A stretch of DNA of 64,000 bases from Microcebus murinus (taxonomy: Eukaryota; Chordata; Mammalia; Primates; Cheirogaleidae): assembly GCF_040939455.1 (NCBI RefSeq), contig NC_134113.1, positions 11,332,501 to 11,396,500 on the forward strand, given 5' to 3'. Below are positions 1 through 10,150 of the stretch, one piece after another. A program made the translations under genes and the position numbers. The first letter of the stretch is position 1, and each line of letters starts with the position of its first letter. The notes under the pieces are model-generated. The model was given only the letters and a program-made list of their open reading frames with translations. It ran no database searches and was not told the origin of the DNA.

Positions 1-444
1 CCCCCTTCCTCCCACCTCGCATCTCTGAAACGGAGTTCCCCTCTCCCGGTTGCTCTGTGACAGGCACACCTCCCCGCAGAGGAGGCTAGATTCCTGGGGC
101 AGGCTGTGGCAGGGCACTGTTGCTGTTGTCTTGGCATCCGAGGTGTGGCCCGTTCTGACAGGATGAGGCGTGACAGAAGCCAGGAGAGGGATGGCAGTGC
201 TCACCTGTCCCCCTCGGGCTGGAAAGCCCAGGAGCGCCACCCTCAGGCGTTCGCCACCTGCGCCAGGTCAGAGGTGCGCAAAGATCTGTGCACTTTCTTA
301 CTCTCTGCTGTCCAGGCTTTCTGTCCTCAACCGCGAGTGGGGCCTGGAGACAGGGACGGCGTCAGGCCTGCCTCTGTGCCCTCCGCCTGGCACACAGCGG
401 CACTCGGGGAGTGCAAGGGGTGGCCATGCGCTGGAGTTTAATAG
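1..444. other. GC-rich single-copy DNA, no gene seen
   Basis: Moderately CpG-containing DNA with no repeat that I recognise. Short open frames occur on both strands but overlap each other in different frames and show no domain or splice structure, so I call no gene. Confidence 0.5.
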
Positions 445-490
445 CTAAGGTGGTGCCTGGCGCATAGTAGGCTCTCGGCGAAAGTTTTTA
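445..490 (+). repeat. L2 or MIR 3' end fragment
   Basis: Shows the shared 3' wording of L2 and MIR (GTGCCTGGCGCATAGTAGGC, then a degenerate AATAAATG-like tail). Too short to assign to one family. Confidence 0.45.
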
Positions 491-719
491 ATGAAAGAAA
501 GAAGCAGCAGGAAAGGGAGAGAGGACGGCAAGGAGGAGGGAGGAAGGAGCAAACCGGTCTGCGGCTTGGCTCGCCAGGGAAGCAGCAGCTCAGAGAGTGG
601 CGGCTCTGCCAGCCTCGGTCCCCAAACAGCGACTCCCTCCCCGGATGGACGGAGTTCACAGGAGAACAGAGAGCCTGGCCCGAAGGTCTGTTTCAAAGAG
701 CCTCCCCTCCAGTGTGAGA

Positions 720-970
720 ACGTGGGCCTTGGGCGCCCCCGTGGGCCTCAGGGCGACAAGAGCGTGGCCAGAGGCGGACCGGGCGGGGCGGCCCCGCCCC
801 ATGTCCAAGGCGGTGGCTTTCCAGACCACGGGAGAACAGGAGCCAGAGGCGGGATGGAGGGCGATGCGAGGCGGCGGGGGCCGGGTGCGGGAGGCACCCG
901 CGGAGGCTGGCAGAGGCCGCTGCCCGCAGAGATGGAACATGCCGGGCCTGGCCGGCCGGGCCCTCTCTGA
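720..970. promoter_or_regulatory. small CpG island with inverted GC boxes
   Basis: About 26 CpGs in roughly 240 bp by hand count, with G+C near 70 percent, so observed/expected CpG is near 0.85. That meets the usual density and GC criteria, although the island is short. At 781-800 a GGGCGGGGC box is followed directly by its inverted counterpart GGCCCCGCC, the layout of paired SP1/KLF sites. It could be a promoter of an unannotated transcript, an orphan CpG island, or simply GC-rich DNA. I see no first exon with a clear donor site. The open frames across it (491-970 plus, 748-1290 minus) overlap in several frames and look accidental. Confidence 0.5.
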
Positions 971-1324
971 GCAGATGGAACGCTCGAGCCCAGAGGGTCC
1001 GTGACAGTTGGCCACAGCGATGGGAAACAGCGACAGACCACAGGGAGGGGCCTGCTCCCCCAGGCAGGAGAGACACCCCCTGCTGCCCCCAGAAACACTG
1101 CCGGGGGAAGCCCACCGAGACACAGCGCAGAGAGACACCAGGCCGGGGGTGGATAGCTGTGGACAGAGTGACACAAGGAAGCCGCAGGGCCTGTGGCCGA
1201 GACCCAGGCTAAAGTCTCAGGCCAGGGCCTCCGACAACAGGACCACACGCCGCAGCAGCCCGGAACCAACAGATTCTCCCTAGAACCCAACCACTTCCTG
1301 CCCTAGTTTCTTCCCGGATTGATG
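971..1324. other. no recognised feature
   Basis: GC-rich, repeat-free as far as I can see. Nothing gene-like. Confidence 0.4.
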
Positions 1325-1553
1325 GGGCAGCACGAGCTGGCAGAAGGAGCCCGGTCTGGGCATCAGACAGGCCTGGGTTCGAATCCTGCCTGGCCCTGTG
1401 ACCGCAGGCAGGTGCTCGATCTCTCTGAACCCCCGTTTCCTGTCTGCCGCAGAAAACAGGAACACTGCTTCTCGAGCAGCATGCTATCCAAATTAAAACA
1501 ATCTATATAAAGGCCTTGCACACACAGTAGAAGCTCAAAAAGATGGTGATGTT
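1325..1553 (+). repeat. MIR SINE, near full length
   Basis: Sense MIR: tRNA-like part with GGGTTCGAATCCTGCCTGGC (B-box region), then the core and a 3' end close to CACAGTAGAAGCTCA. A long-inactive mammal-wide SINE. Confidence 0.8.
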
Positions 1554-1957
1554 TTAAACCAGGACTCCCCACCCTTCCATCATCTGGGTACCAAGTGCAC
1601 TATTTTTGCTATATCCGGACACCACCCGTGCTGCTATCAGCCAAACACTCATCTTTAAATTAATCCCATTTGAGCCTCATCCTAAGCAATAGTATCCAAG
1701 AAATCACTGAGTCAACGCACTAGTTATATTTCTAACACACAGTAAAAATATTCAGCTCGGATCTGTTGAAGTGTCTGTCCCTGTGCCACCCGAACCCATC
1801 TCAGAGGCCTCGGTGGGCCACAGCGCCCACCATAAAGCATCCCATAAAGCGTCCGCCAGGTCGGAGGGACGTGGCGGGACTGGTGGCCCTTCATCCCCAT
1901 TACGCATCAGATTTGTCCTCTAGGTGGTAAAAGAGGCAGCGGCGTAGAGAGTGAGAA
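1554..1957. other. no recognised feature
   Basis: Mixed-composition DNA, AT-richer at 1590-1760. No repeat or gene recognised. Confidence 0.4.
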
Positions 1958-1959
1958 GG

Positions 1960-1997
1960 CGGTCAGAGGCCAGTCTGAGGTCTGAGGTCAGAGGTCA
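1960..1997 (+). promoter_or_regulatory. nuclear-receptor half-site array with a perfect DR1
   Basis: AGGTCA at 1985-1990 and AGGTCA at 1992-1997 are separated by one base, a perfect direct-repeat-1. AGGTCT at 1978-1983 precedes at the same 7-bp spacing, giving three in-phase half-sites. A second DR1-like pair, CGGTCA (1960) and AGGCCA (1967), lies just upstream. DR1 is the known binding layout for RXR heterodimers (PPAR, RAR), HNF4 and COUP-TF. Whether it is used is not visible; a short local tandem expansion could make the same pattern. Confidence 0.5.
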
Positions 1998-2879
1998 GAG
2001 ATCGCCTGGACCCCAGAGCCGCTGCGAGGCATCGAAGCTCGTGGCTCTTTGTTAAATTTGACCCCTTCTTGCACCCAGACGGGCGGTGGTGCGGACAGCA
2101 GCCCCGGGAGGGGAGGCCCTGCCTCCCGGGTCCACACGCTGGTCGGTGCGAGAGGGTTTTCCCGAGGGCTCCCCGAGAGTCTTCGGGAGATGTCCCCACC
2201 CGAGTCCGTCCGAGCGAGAGGGATCATTCGCCACCTCGAATCTTCCAGTCGCAGATTAACCTCTCGCAGGGAGAGGGGCTTGTTGGGGAAGCTACTAGAT
2301 CTCTCGGGGAGGAAGGCAGCTTTGTCATCTCAGTGAGGGCTGTCTTGCAAGACGATAATGACCGAAAGGACTGGGGAATGGCGTGACGCACAAACCTAAG
2401 AGACACAGTGTCGGTGGCAGGAACCCAGGTGTCAAGTCAGGACGGACGCAGGTGTTTCCTCCCTACCCTCAGTCCCGACTCGCCCCCTTAGCTCCGTGGG
2501 CTTCGAGGGCCGTCATCGCCATAAAGCAGGCGCTGAACTTGAGTGTGGACTTCGCCCCGGGAGTGCTTATTCGGAAGATCCAACACTGTCTTGTTAGACC
2601 CTGAACCGCTGAGAAGAGACATAGTCATTTCTTACAGTTGAATGAATCAACACATTATTAAGGATAAAAACTAATTTCTGGGTATTAATGTGGGGGCTGG
2701 AAATAAACCGCAGAGCCTCTTGTCTGCACAGCAATGACAGGCCCGGAAAGGCAGACCGCCCCGAAGGAAGAGTTGAGAGCAACCGCGCTGTCCCTTTGGA
2801 GGGACCCGAGCGATCCTGAGTCAGTTGGCTGTGAGGACCCCCTTCGGGATGGCAGGCGTGGGGGAAGTAAGCGGTCTCG
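1998..2879. other. no recognised feature
   Basis: GC-rich to about 2570, then AT-richer. No known repeat, RNA gene or plausible exon seen. Confidence 0.4.
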
Positions 2880-3260
2880 CAATGAAGCTGATGGGATTTT
2901 AATAGCCAGACAGATGGCCTGAGAAAAAAAAGAAGATTTTTTGAAAATGAGGGAAAACACTTCCATAGCTTCCCTCCAATTAAAACAAAGTGAGAGCCGT
3001 CCGTGCCGGAGAGATTCATCACCATTATTAGTATTGTCAGCTCGGACGTCTGCTTTTTAATAGCTGCATGATAGAGCATCAATAATAAACTAGGGCAGGA
3101 TCTTCAGACATATGAGAGGGTGTAACTGTCCGCTGACTTTCGATGCAATTATTATTATTATTTCGGCTCCATTCGATTTCACAATTTAATAAGGATCCCA
3201 AATAATTGCGTTGTTGTCGATCTCATTTATGCAAACATTTATCGCGGATTGGATTCTTTA
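2880..3260. promoter_or_regulatory. candidate conserved non-coding element
   Basis: Repeat-free AT-rich block that nevertheless retains several CpGs (for example near 3000, 3045, 3165, 3215 and 3245). It is dense in homeodomain and POU-like words: AATAATTGC, CAATTTAATAAGG, ATGCAAAC (7 of 8 to the octamer) and TTTTTAATAGC. This texture is typical of developmental enhancers, but conservation itself cannot be seen from one sequence. Confidence 0.4.
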
Positions 3261-3423
3261 GTGTCCGTCCTGCTAAGAGCTGAGGTTGTGCACAGCCCAT
3301 CCTTGAGCAGCCGGCATTTCTGAAATCTGAATCCAGAAACCTGGGGCGGAGGGGGAAATACTAAGGAAAGGGCGTCTTCAGAAAGAAGGGAGGCTGGAGA
3401 GGAAAGGAAGGGGAGGAAAACAA

Positions 3424-3600
3424 TGTCTACTGAGGACCCTCCGTAGGCCAAAGGTTATGTTTTGTCCTCACGACCACCATACAAGCTGCTTCGGGACCCC
3501 CCTTCTGCAGAGGAGGAAGCTGAGAGATCAAGCAGTTTGCTCAGAGTCACGCAGCTAACAGGGGCAGAGGTGGCAGTCGGGCTCAGGACTCCCTCTCTCC
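3424..3600 (-). repeat. MIR SINE (antisense)
   Basis: The plus strand carries the reverse-complement MIR core: GAGGAGGAAGCTGAGAGA, then a diverged CAGAGTCACGCAGCTAACAG. Confidence 0.7.
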
Positions 3601-3979
3601 ACTCTCTCACTCCAGCCCTGCACCTTCCCAAGCCTCAGCCACGCGGTGGGAACCATCCCCATCTGTGGAGACGAGCCGTCTCATAGCGTCCCCGCAGTGC
3701 GTGCAAGGGCAGAAACTCACACGGGAGTTCTGCCTCCTGGTCTGTCCACGTTACACTTCTCTAATTCAATTATCAGATTCTCCTAATGGCTGAGCATGGT
3801 AAAGACGGGCTGATGGTACAGGGAGGGTTGGTCCCCAAGAGCATGCAGCCTCGGCTTCCTTTGGCTACCCCAGAAGTGGACCCCGCAGAGAGAGGGGGGA
3901 GTCATTTCCCACAGGAAAGGCCCATGTGCGGTGCTCACACCTGCCGTATACGCACAGGTACCCGGGATCTACTGTAGAG
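3601..3979. other. no recognised feature
   Basis: Unremarkable DNA; no repeat or gene recognised. Confidence 0.4.
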
Positions 3980-4130
3980 AACTTAGTTCATCCAGTTCCC
4001 ACAACGAGCCCGTATGCAGGTGATTCCCACTGCACACACGAGAGAACTAAGGCCAAAAGAAATTAAATGATTTTTTCGAAAGTCACTGATGGTGTTGGTA
4101 TTTAAACCCTGTTGGATTTAAGTCTAGCCA
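3980..4130 (-). repeat. MIR SINE fragment (antisense)
   Basis: Diverged reverse MIR: GAGAGAACTAAGGCCAAAAG followed by GTATTTAAACCCTGTTGGAT. Confidence 0.6.
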
Positions 4131-4796
4131 ATAGATTCCAAACAATTGCAGCATCAGTGGTACAAATTTTGAAAAAAGACAAAAGGCAGGAGTGGGAGAG
4201 ATTAGGGATGTGACCCAAAAAGAGATTTACAATAAAGATGGCTGTCCAGGGGACCGTGGATTTCACTCCTTTCCTGCCCAAAAGCTGACACTTAAGTGTA
4301 AATCCGCAAACGTTTACTGATGTCAACGGTGTGCAGATCATTGTGCCAAAGCGCCAGGTGCTGACCAAAGATTCAGATTTGCTGCTTTCTTCCTTTTTAA
4401 AAACTTTTGACTCTGAGTAAAGAGATGTACTGCTTTTGCCACAAAGAGATTAAATGATGCAGTTGCTCTTTTCCCAGCTGTTTCCAAGTAGGGAAGGTCT
4501 GGTTTCTCTGCTAGGGCACCTGGAGGTGTCCTCTGGATTCTACGGTGACACATCAGTTGTCTTTTAGGGCCTGAGACCTAAACCACCTGAGAGAGAGGTG
4601 GAGGATGAAGAAAAACTAAAAAATAGAAGAGCCACTGAAATGTAACCAAAAATCGAAAAAAAGTGATAGATAGATCTTTAGCGTCTAACTTATTCATGAA
4701 GAAAACAGATACAATTCTTAAAATAATAAAAAAATAGGGAATAATTTTTCTATTTTCCAATCCTATTCTTTTGAAAGAATAAATTTATAAAGAAAG
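4131..4796. other. AT-rich DNA, no recognised feature
   Basis: AT-rich, with A-rich runs near 4600-4740. No gene or repeat that I can name. Confidence 0.4.
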
Positions 4797-4806
4797 AAGT
4801 TGACAG

Positions 4807-5275
<469 letters not shown>

Positions 5276-6199
5276 TCATTGTTACCCTAATGATAACTAC
5301 CATCTAAAATGATTCTTAATAGTATGGAAGACCTTTAACTTGCATTACTTCATTTTAAGAGAAAAACTCTGGATTTTTCAAAACAAACAACTATTTCTAA
5401 TCTGAGTTCCACCCTGAGTGTCACCCCAACTCAGCTAAGTTCAAAGAAAAAGGGACGGCTGGAGTGGGCTTTGTCTCCATGCCACGTAAGTGGACAGTGA
5501 TCTAGGGAGGAAAGGACAGTTATGGAAACTAAGGTGACAGAAGCCCTCCTCAGACTTCCCTCAACCAGTCGCCCCCACCCCAAGGTCAAATCAGTCCCCC
5601 AAAATTGGTAGTACTTAGTGCCTTTGTCACCCAATAATTATTTAGTAGCTTTCATAAGATGCATAAAGGATTATAGTCTGCTTCCTAGTGGATAAATAAA
5701 AATCATTTGTGATAATTGAAACATATTTATGTTTTAATTAGGTAGCAGCCAAGAATGAAAAGGCCACAGAGAGCCACCTCCTATAACCCCTTAAGGAGCC
5801 CTGACGTAGCGAGGGGGGTGTTCGGTGGCAGGTGCATTTGCTCTTGTCCGCATTTTCACATAAAGGCCTTTAGCCCCTATCAGTCTACCAGACTTCGCCC
5901 ACACACATCACACATCCTTCTTTTAAAAAAGAAAATCCAAAATGCTGACAAATAGGATATCAACAAAATGATTTCTTTAAAAATAGCCTAATAACTAAAG
6001 ATCAGATCAAGTCGTGGCCAGCTGTGCAGGTTCCTCTGGCCATGCCAGGTGCCACAGTAATTGCCTGCTCTGGGTTGTGCTGCAAACTTTAATTGGGAGT
6101 GTTGGCTGTGTCAGAGGGCTTGACATTCCCACAATGACTCAAACCGTGTGTCCTTGGGAAGAGGGGGTGCGGTGAGATCGATGATCCGAGCAGGGCTTG
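5276..6199. other. no recognised feature
   Basis: Single-copy DNA. The part at 5630-5760 is AT-rich, and 5990-6130 has an enhancer-like look (TTTAATTGG, TAATTGCC), but the evidence is too thin to call. Confidence 0.35.
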
Positions 6200-6612
6200 A
6201 GAAGTGGGAGAATCGGGTCGAATCCCGGGGAGCGCACCTGGGCAGGGAAGAGGTTGCGGCGCAGGAGTGAGGCTGCGTCTCCAGTGTTTGCAGGGAAGTG
6301 GGTGGTGTCGCGGCGGCGGCGGCGGGAAGAGGAGGTAACCGGTCTGGCTCCGGTCCACTATAGGGAAACAGAGGGGGAACAGGTGTGAATGACTAGCATG
6401 GAGGTGGAAATGAGGTCGTATCTGTAGTGTGGAGCTGTAGGGGGAATGTCATCGCATGTGCAGGGGGAAGGATGGAGGCAAATTGGGTCACGTCTTTGTG
6501 GAAATGATGAGAGAATTGGGTCAGAACTGTGGGGGAGAAGGCTTGAGAATTGGGTCGAGTCTTTGAATAGAAGGGGGAATTGGGTCAAATGTGCGTGTGT
6601 GTGGAAAGAGGG
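6200..6612 (+). repeat. decayed 30-36 bp minisatellite
   Basis: The core word AATTGGGTC recurs at 6481, 6514, 6548 and 6578 (spacings 33, 34, 30). More diverged copies at 6409 (AATGAGGTC) and 6445 (AATGTCATC) keep a 36-bp spacing, and AATCGGGTC occurs at 6211. Between cores lie AGGGGGAA-like purine blocks. A CGG run sits at 6308-6326. Open frames here follow the repeat and are not genes. Confidence 0.65.
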
Positions 6613-6819
6613 TAGTAGAAGGTAATGTGGAGAGTGGGCTGATGCTCTCAGATCGCAGGGCAGGGGGACGAGGAGACAGCTGTGATCCACACAGGGGTTA
6701 AAAATTGAGCAACTAGGTTCTGGCCATTTCCTCCAAGTCCCATTGACTTGCTGTCTCCCCTAGTAGCGTTAGACTTAACGTGACTTTCCTCCTCCTACCC
6801 CGAGTTGTGTGACATAAAT

Positions 6820-7190
6820 CTCAGCCAGGACAGGTATAATTCATTCTTCAGCAGTTTGCAAGCTAACCCAAATTGGCATTTGAGGAGGCAGCAATCCTAT
6901 CACTTCATGTGGCCTCATTTTACCTAGGAGGTGAGGCGGCAAACAGCTGCCCACACCTTGGGTTTCAGCATATCAACAGATTCAATACCAACTCTCCCTT
7001 CTTTCCAACCATCGGCATCATTGCATGACTCGGGGGCCTCAAAATACATTTTGCAAATAAAAGCTGAGTAATGCATTCATTTTAGCAGCTTCCAAACTGG
7101 CTTTGTTCAAATCCTTGCAATCATGAGGCAGTCAAACCACAATACTCAAAATTATACTTCAAAGGAATGTAACTTTTATTAATCAGCTGA
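6820..7190. promoter_or_regulatory. candidate conserved non-coding element
   Basis: Repeat-free, AT-rich block with developmental-enhancer texture: TTTTGCAAATAAAAG (7 of 8 to a POU octamer), TAATGCATTCATTTTAG, GACATAAATC and TTTATTAATCAGC. Conservation is inferred from look only. Confidence 0.4.
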
Positions 7191-8229
7191 ACTCCTATTG
7201 GCTACTTGGTTGAATAGAACTATTCTCAAAGCAGAAGTGGAGTGTGCAATTCACAACCCTGTCTGCTGTGACACTCTACAGAGAAACATATTAAACCCAC
7301 AGAACTTTATTAGAACTGAACAGCACCACAGGGTCAAAACATGCCAGTGTATATTTCCTGGTAATTTCAGGCCTCGTTTACGTGCACATGGGTTAAGTAG
7401 GGTTTCTGTCAAAGCGCACACTCATGACCTGCCGTCCTCCTCCTGGGACCTACGTATGGAGTTATAATGAAACTGATCAGATAAGGCCATGTGGGTTAAA
7501 TCTGCATTTCGGCTTCTTCTAGGAATGCCTTTCCGTTGACGTGAATCACAGTGGTTAATGAGATGAGCTTGTAGTAGCTCCTGCAGCGTGTGGGTCCGTC
7601 TCACCCACCCCAGAGGGAAACGCACACCTGGACGGTACAGTGGTGGGGAAACTATGTCATCTTCCATGGGCCAGAGGATGCTTAAGGCTCCTTAGAGAAG
7701 AAGAGAGACCTAAACATCAATGCTTTCTATTCTGCAGGTGGTATTCGGCGGTATTTTGGAATTACGGGGATAGATACCTGATAAATATACTTTTAGATCA
7801 AATAGTTGGGCTCTGGTTTTTCTCGACTCTTAGAATGTTTGAATGCAGAAGGATCTCGCAGATCCTGAAAGCCTTCTCCAGGAAATGAAGAGTGGGAGAC
7901 CTAAAAGGGAGTCATTCCCTCTGCAATTCAAATCAAACCTTCATTTTCTTCAGCGGAGTTATTTTTAAGTCATTCATTATTATTTTTCCTCTGAAGCAGA
8001 GGCTGTTTGATATTGTAAGATTGTTAGAACCAGAGAGAGGAAAGAGGACACTGAAGTATTATTCTTGCTGCAATTTCAGATGAATTTGCTGCTGACAAAA
8101 GATTTTTAAAACACACACACACTTCATATTAGAAGGAATAGAAAGAGAGACAAGCTCCATCAGGCAGCCCGGGGAAATTAGGTCCCTGCCATTTTTCCAG
8201 GCCATTCGCGGAGGTTGATCCAGCAGATG
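7191..8229. other. no recognised feature
   Basis: No repeat or gene recognised. 7900-8110 is AT-rich with a short AC run near 8112. Confidence 0.4.
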
Positions 8230-8400
8230 TTCCCAGGCAGTGGGGTAGAGGGAACAGCGCCGGATGGGAAGGCAGAGAATCTGGGCTACGGGCTGCGTCT
8301 TCCACATCTGAGCATTGTGACCTTGGCCACGGCTCTTAACCTCTCTGGGCCTCCTTTTCCTCCTCTGGGAAATAGAGGCAGCAGACAGTACCTCGCAGTG
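8230..8400 (+). repeat. MIR SINE, sense
   Basis: MIR wording: TGTGACCTTGGCCACGGCTC, then CTCTCTGGGCCTCC and CTCTGGGAAATAGAGG. Confidence 0.7.
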
Positions 8401-8504
8401 CAGTAGCAAGTCCAGCCTCATCGCAGCCCCATGGGGAGGGGAGTGGAGGCTCGATGCTCCGAGGCCCGTGCCTCCCAGGGCGGCTGTGAGAATGGAGTTG
8501 AAAC

Positions 8505-8650
8505 GGGAGTCAGCTGGTGACCTTAAGCCAGTTGCTCAGCCCCTCTGAGCCTCACATTCGTCACTTGCAAAATGCGCTCCCGAAGTGGGATGTACGCTTG
8601 CCGTGTCCTGGGTTTGCGGTGATGGAGTCACGTGCACTAGTCACAGCGGC
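8505..8650 (+). repeat. MIR SINE fragment, sense
   Basis: TGACCTTAAGCCAGTTGCTC followed by CCTCTGAGCCTCACATTCGT matches the MIR core with substitutions. Confidence 0.6.
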
Positions 8651-9008
8651 AGGTACTACTGTCCCAGAGAGGGGGCCGTGGTCCCAACCAGGGAAGGATC
8701 TGCTGCTGCCAACGAGATTCAGGTTGGGAGGGACTCCCAGGACAGAAGTAATTAAAGAAAGGTCAAAGTGCAAACTGCTAGTGTGTGGTCACAGCTACGG
8801 GGAGGGCAAGATCAAAAGTGTCTGCGAGAACTCGTGTTGGGCAAACACCCTGCTGTTGGGGTGGGACCGCACAGAGGGCTCTGGTGTCGCACGGGCCAGG
8901 TGTGATGGCGAGCACCCCTCACCAGCCCCATGGAAACAAACCTGCTTCCCCACTCGGTGCCTCCTGCGAACTCAGCAGGGCAGACAGGCTCTTGGTGAGG
9001 GCTCGGTC
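8651..9008. other. no recognised feature
   Basis: Single-copy DNA. The open frame 8517-9164 begins in a MIR and crosses the tandem duplication at 9009, so I do not call it a gene. Confidence 0.4.
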
Positions 9009-9141
9009 GGACGGTGCAGAGAGCGTACTCACTGTGGCCAGCGGCTGCAGCCAGCACTTGCTGTCGGGTTGGACGGTGCAGAGAGCGCACTCATGGCGGA
9101 GCAGGGTGGCCAGCGGCTGCAGCCAGCACTTGCTGTCGGTG
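9009..9141 (+). repeat. two-copy tandem duplication (62 and about 70 bp)
   Basis: Unit 1 begins GGACGGTGCAGAGAGCG at 9009; unit 2 begins with the same word at 9071. Both end in GCCAGCACTTGCTGTCGG. Unit 2 carries about 10 extra bases near 9094-9106. Each contains the palindrome GGCTGCAGCC. The near identity implies a fairly recent duplication. Confidence 0.85.
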
Positions 9142-9619
9142 ACAGTCACTGTTGTGTAGAGTAGACCAGGAAAAGCAGGCTCTTTCTTCCTCCTTTCCCT
9201 TTCTCAAGTATCTCCCTTCAGAAAGTGAAAGGGGTGAGGGCAGGGTGCTACAAGGCTGGAGGCAGGAGAGAGGCACGGTGGGGGGCTGGGCCCTCCTGCC
9301 TTCACCAGACAGGGCTAAACCGGAAATTTGCTGTGGCCCAGCCCAGCGAGCAGTTGTGTGACAGGACACAATTCCCAGGGCTGTCATCCCTACGATGAGA
9401 CTTGCCATCGCGGAAGTACCTTTGAGAAGAGTCAGTACACGAGGAGGACTGTGAGTGTCATAGAGTGGAGTTGACGCCCGCTTGGCTTTAGAACCCGATC
9501 AGAGCTTACCTGTTGTGTCCAGGAAGGCGAAGAGGGGTAGGGCTCATTTTCTGGATGGATCACCCACCTCATAAATTACCTTATTTAATCCTCCCGCCAA
9601 CCCCATGCGCAGTAAGAGG
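9142..9619. other. no recognised feature
   Basis: No repeat or gene recognised. Confidence 0.4.
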
Positions 9620-9840
9620 CAGAATTTACTGAGCGCTCACTATATGCCAGGCACTGTTCTAAATGTCTTACGTGTACTACCTCATTTTAATCCTCATGAC
9701 AACCCTTTGAGGCAGGTATTATAATCAAACTTGTTTTACAGATGAAGAAACTGAGGCCCAGAGAGATTAAGTTGCTTACTTAAGGACACACAACCGATGA
9801 GCGGAAAGCTGGGATTTAAGTCTGGCCCACATGCCCACCG
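9620..9840 (-). repeat. MIR SINE, near full length (antisense)
   Basis: Excellent reverse MIR: CACTATATGCCAGGCACTGT, ATGAAGAAACTGAGGCCCAG and a GATTTAAGTCTGGC end. Confidence 0.85.
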
Positions 9841-9865
9841 TGTGCCCCTACCTTCCTCTCCCCTG

Positions 9866-10040
9866 CAGCACAGCACAGTGGGGAAGGACGTGGTCCTGGG
9901 ACTCGAACTGCCTGTGTTGAATCCACCCTTCAGTGGTCTGCATTAGGCCTCAGTTTCCTCATCTGTAAAATGGAGATAAAAAAGAGTCCCTACCATGGGT
10001 GTGGTTTAAAAATTCAATGAGAAGGGAGTAAGTATATCCC
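9866..10040 (+). repeat. MIR SINE, sense
   Basis: GGCCTCAGTTTCCTCATCTG followed by TAAAATGGAGATAAA. Opposed to the MIR at 9620-9840 with about 25 bp between, forming an imperfect inverted pair. Confidence 0.8.
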
Positions 10041-10059
10041 TAGTTTGTGCTGAGGAGGT

Positions 10060-10150
10060 GGGAGCTGGGAGAGGTCACATAGCTTGCCCGTGGTCACCCC
10101 CAGCCCCTGCTCAGAGGTGGCAGAGCCAAGGTGGCAGCCTGGGTCTGAGC
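10060..10150 (-). repeat. MIR SINE fragment (antisense)
   Basis: GAGAGGTCACATAGCTTGCC and GGTGGCAGAGCCAAGGTGGC are diverged reverse-MIR core words. Confidence 0.5.

Noticed and set aside
491..1290. Several 130-180 codon frames on both strands at the CpG-rich start
   Set aside because: They overlap in most frames, a product of GC-rich DNA having few stop codons. No family resemblance or splice sites.
1365..1400. tRNA-like B-box words (GGTTCGAATCC)
   Set aside because: Part of a MIR SINE, whose head is tRNA-derived. No cloverleaf can be built around it.
8517..9164. 215-codon frame at the tandem duplication
   Set aside because: Starts in a MIR, crosses both duplicated units, and has competing frames on both strands.
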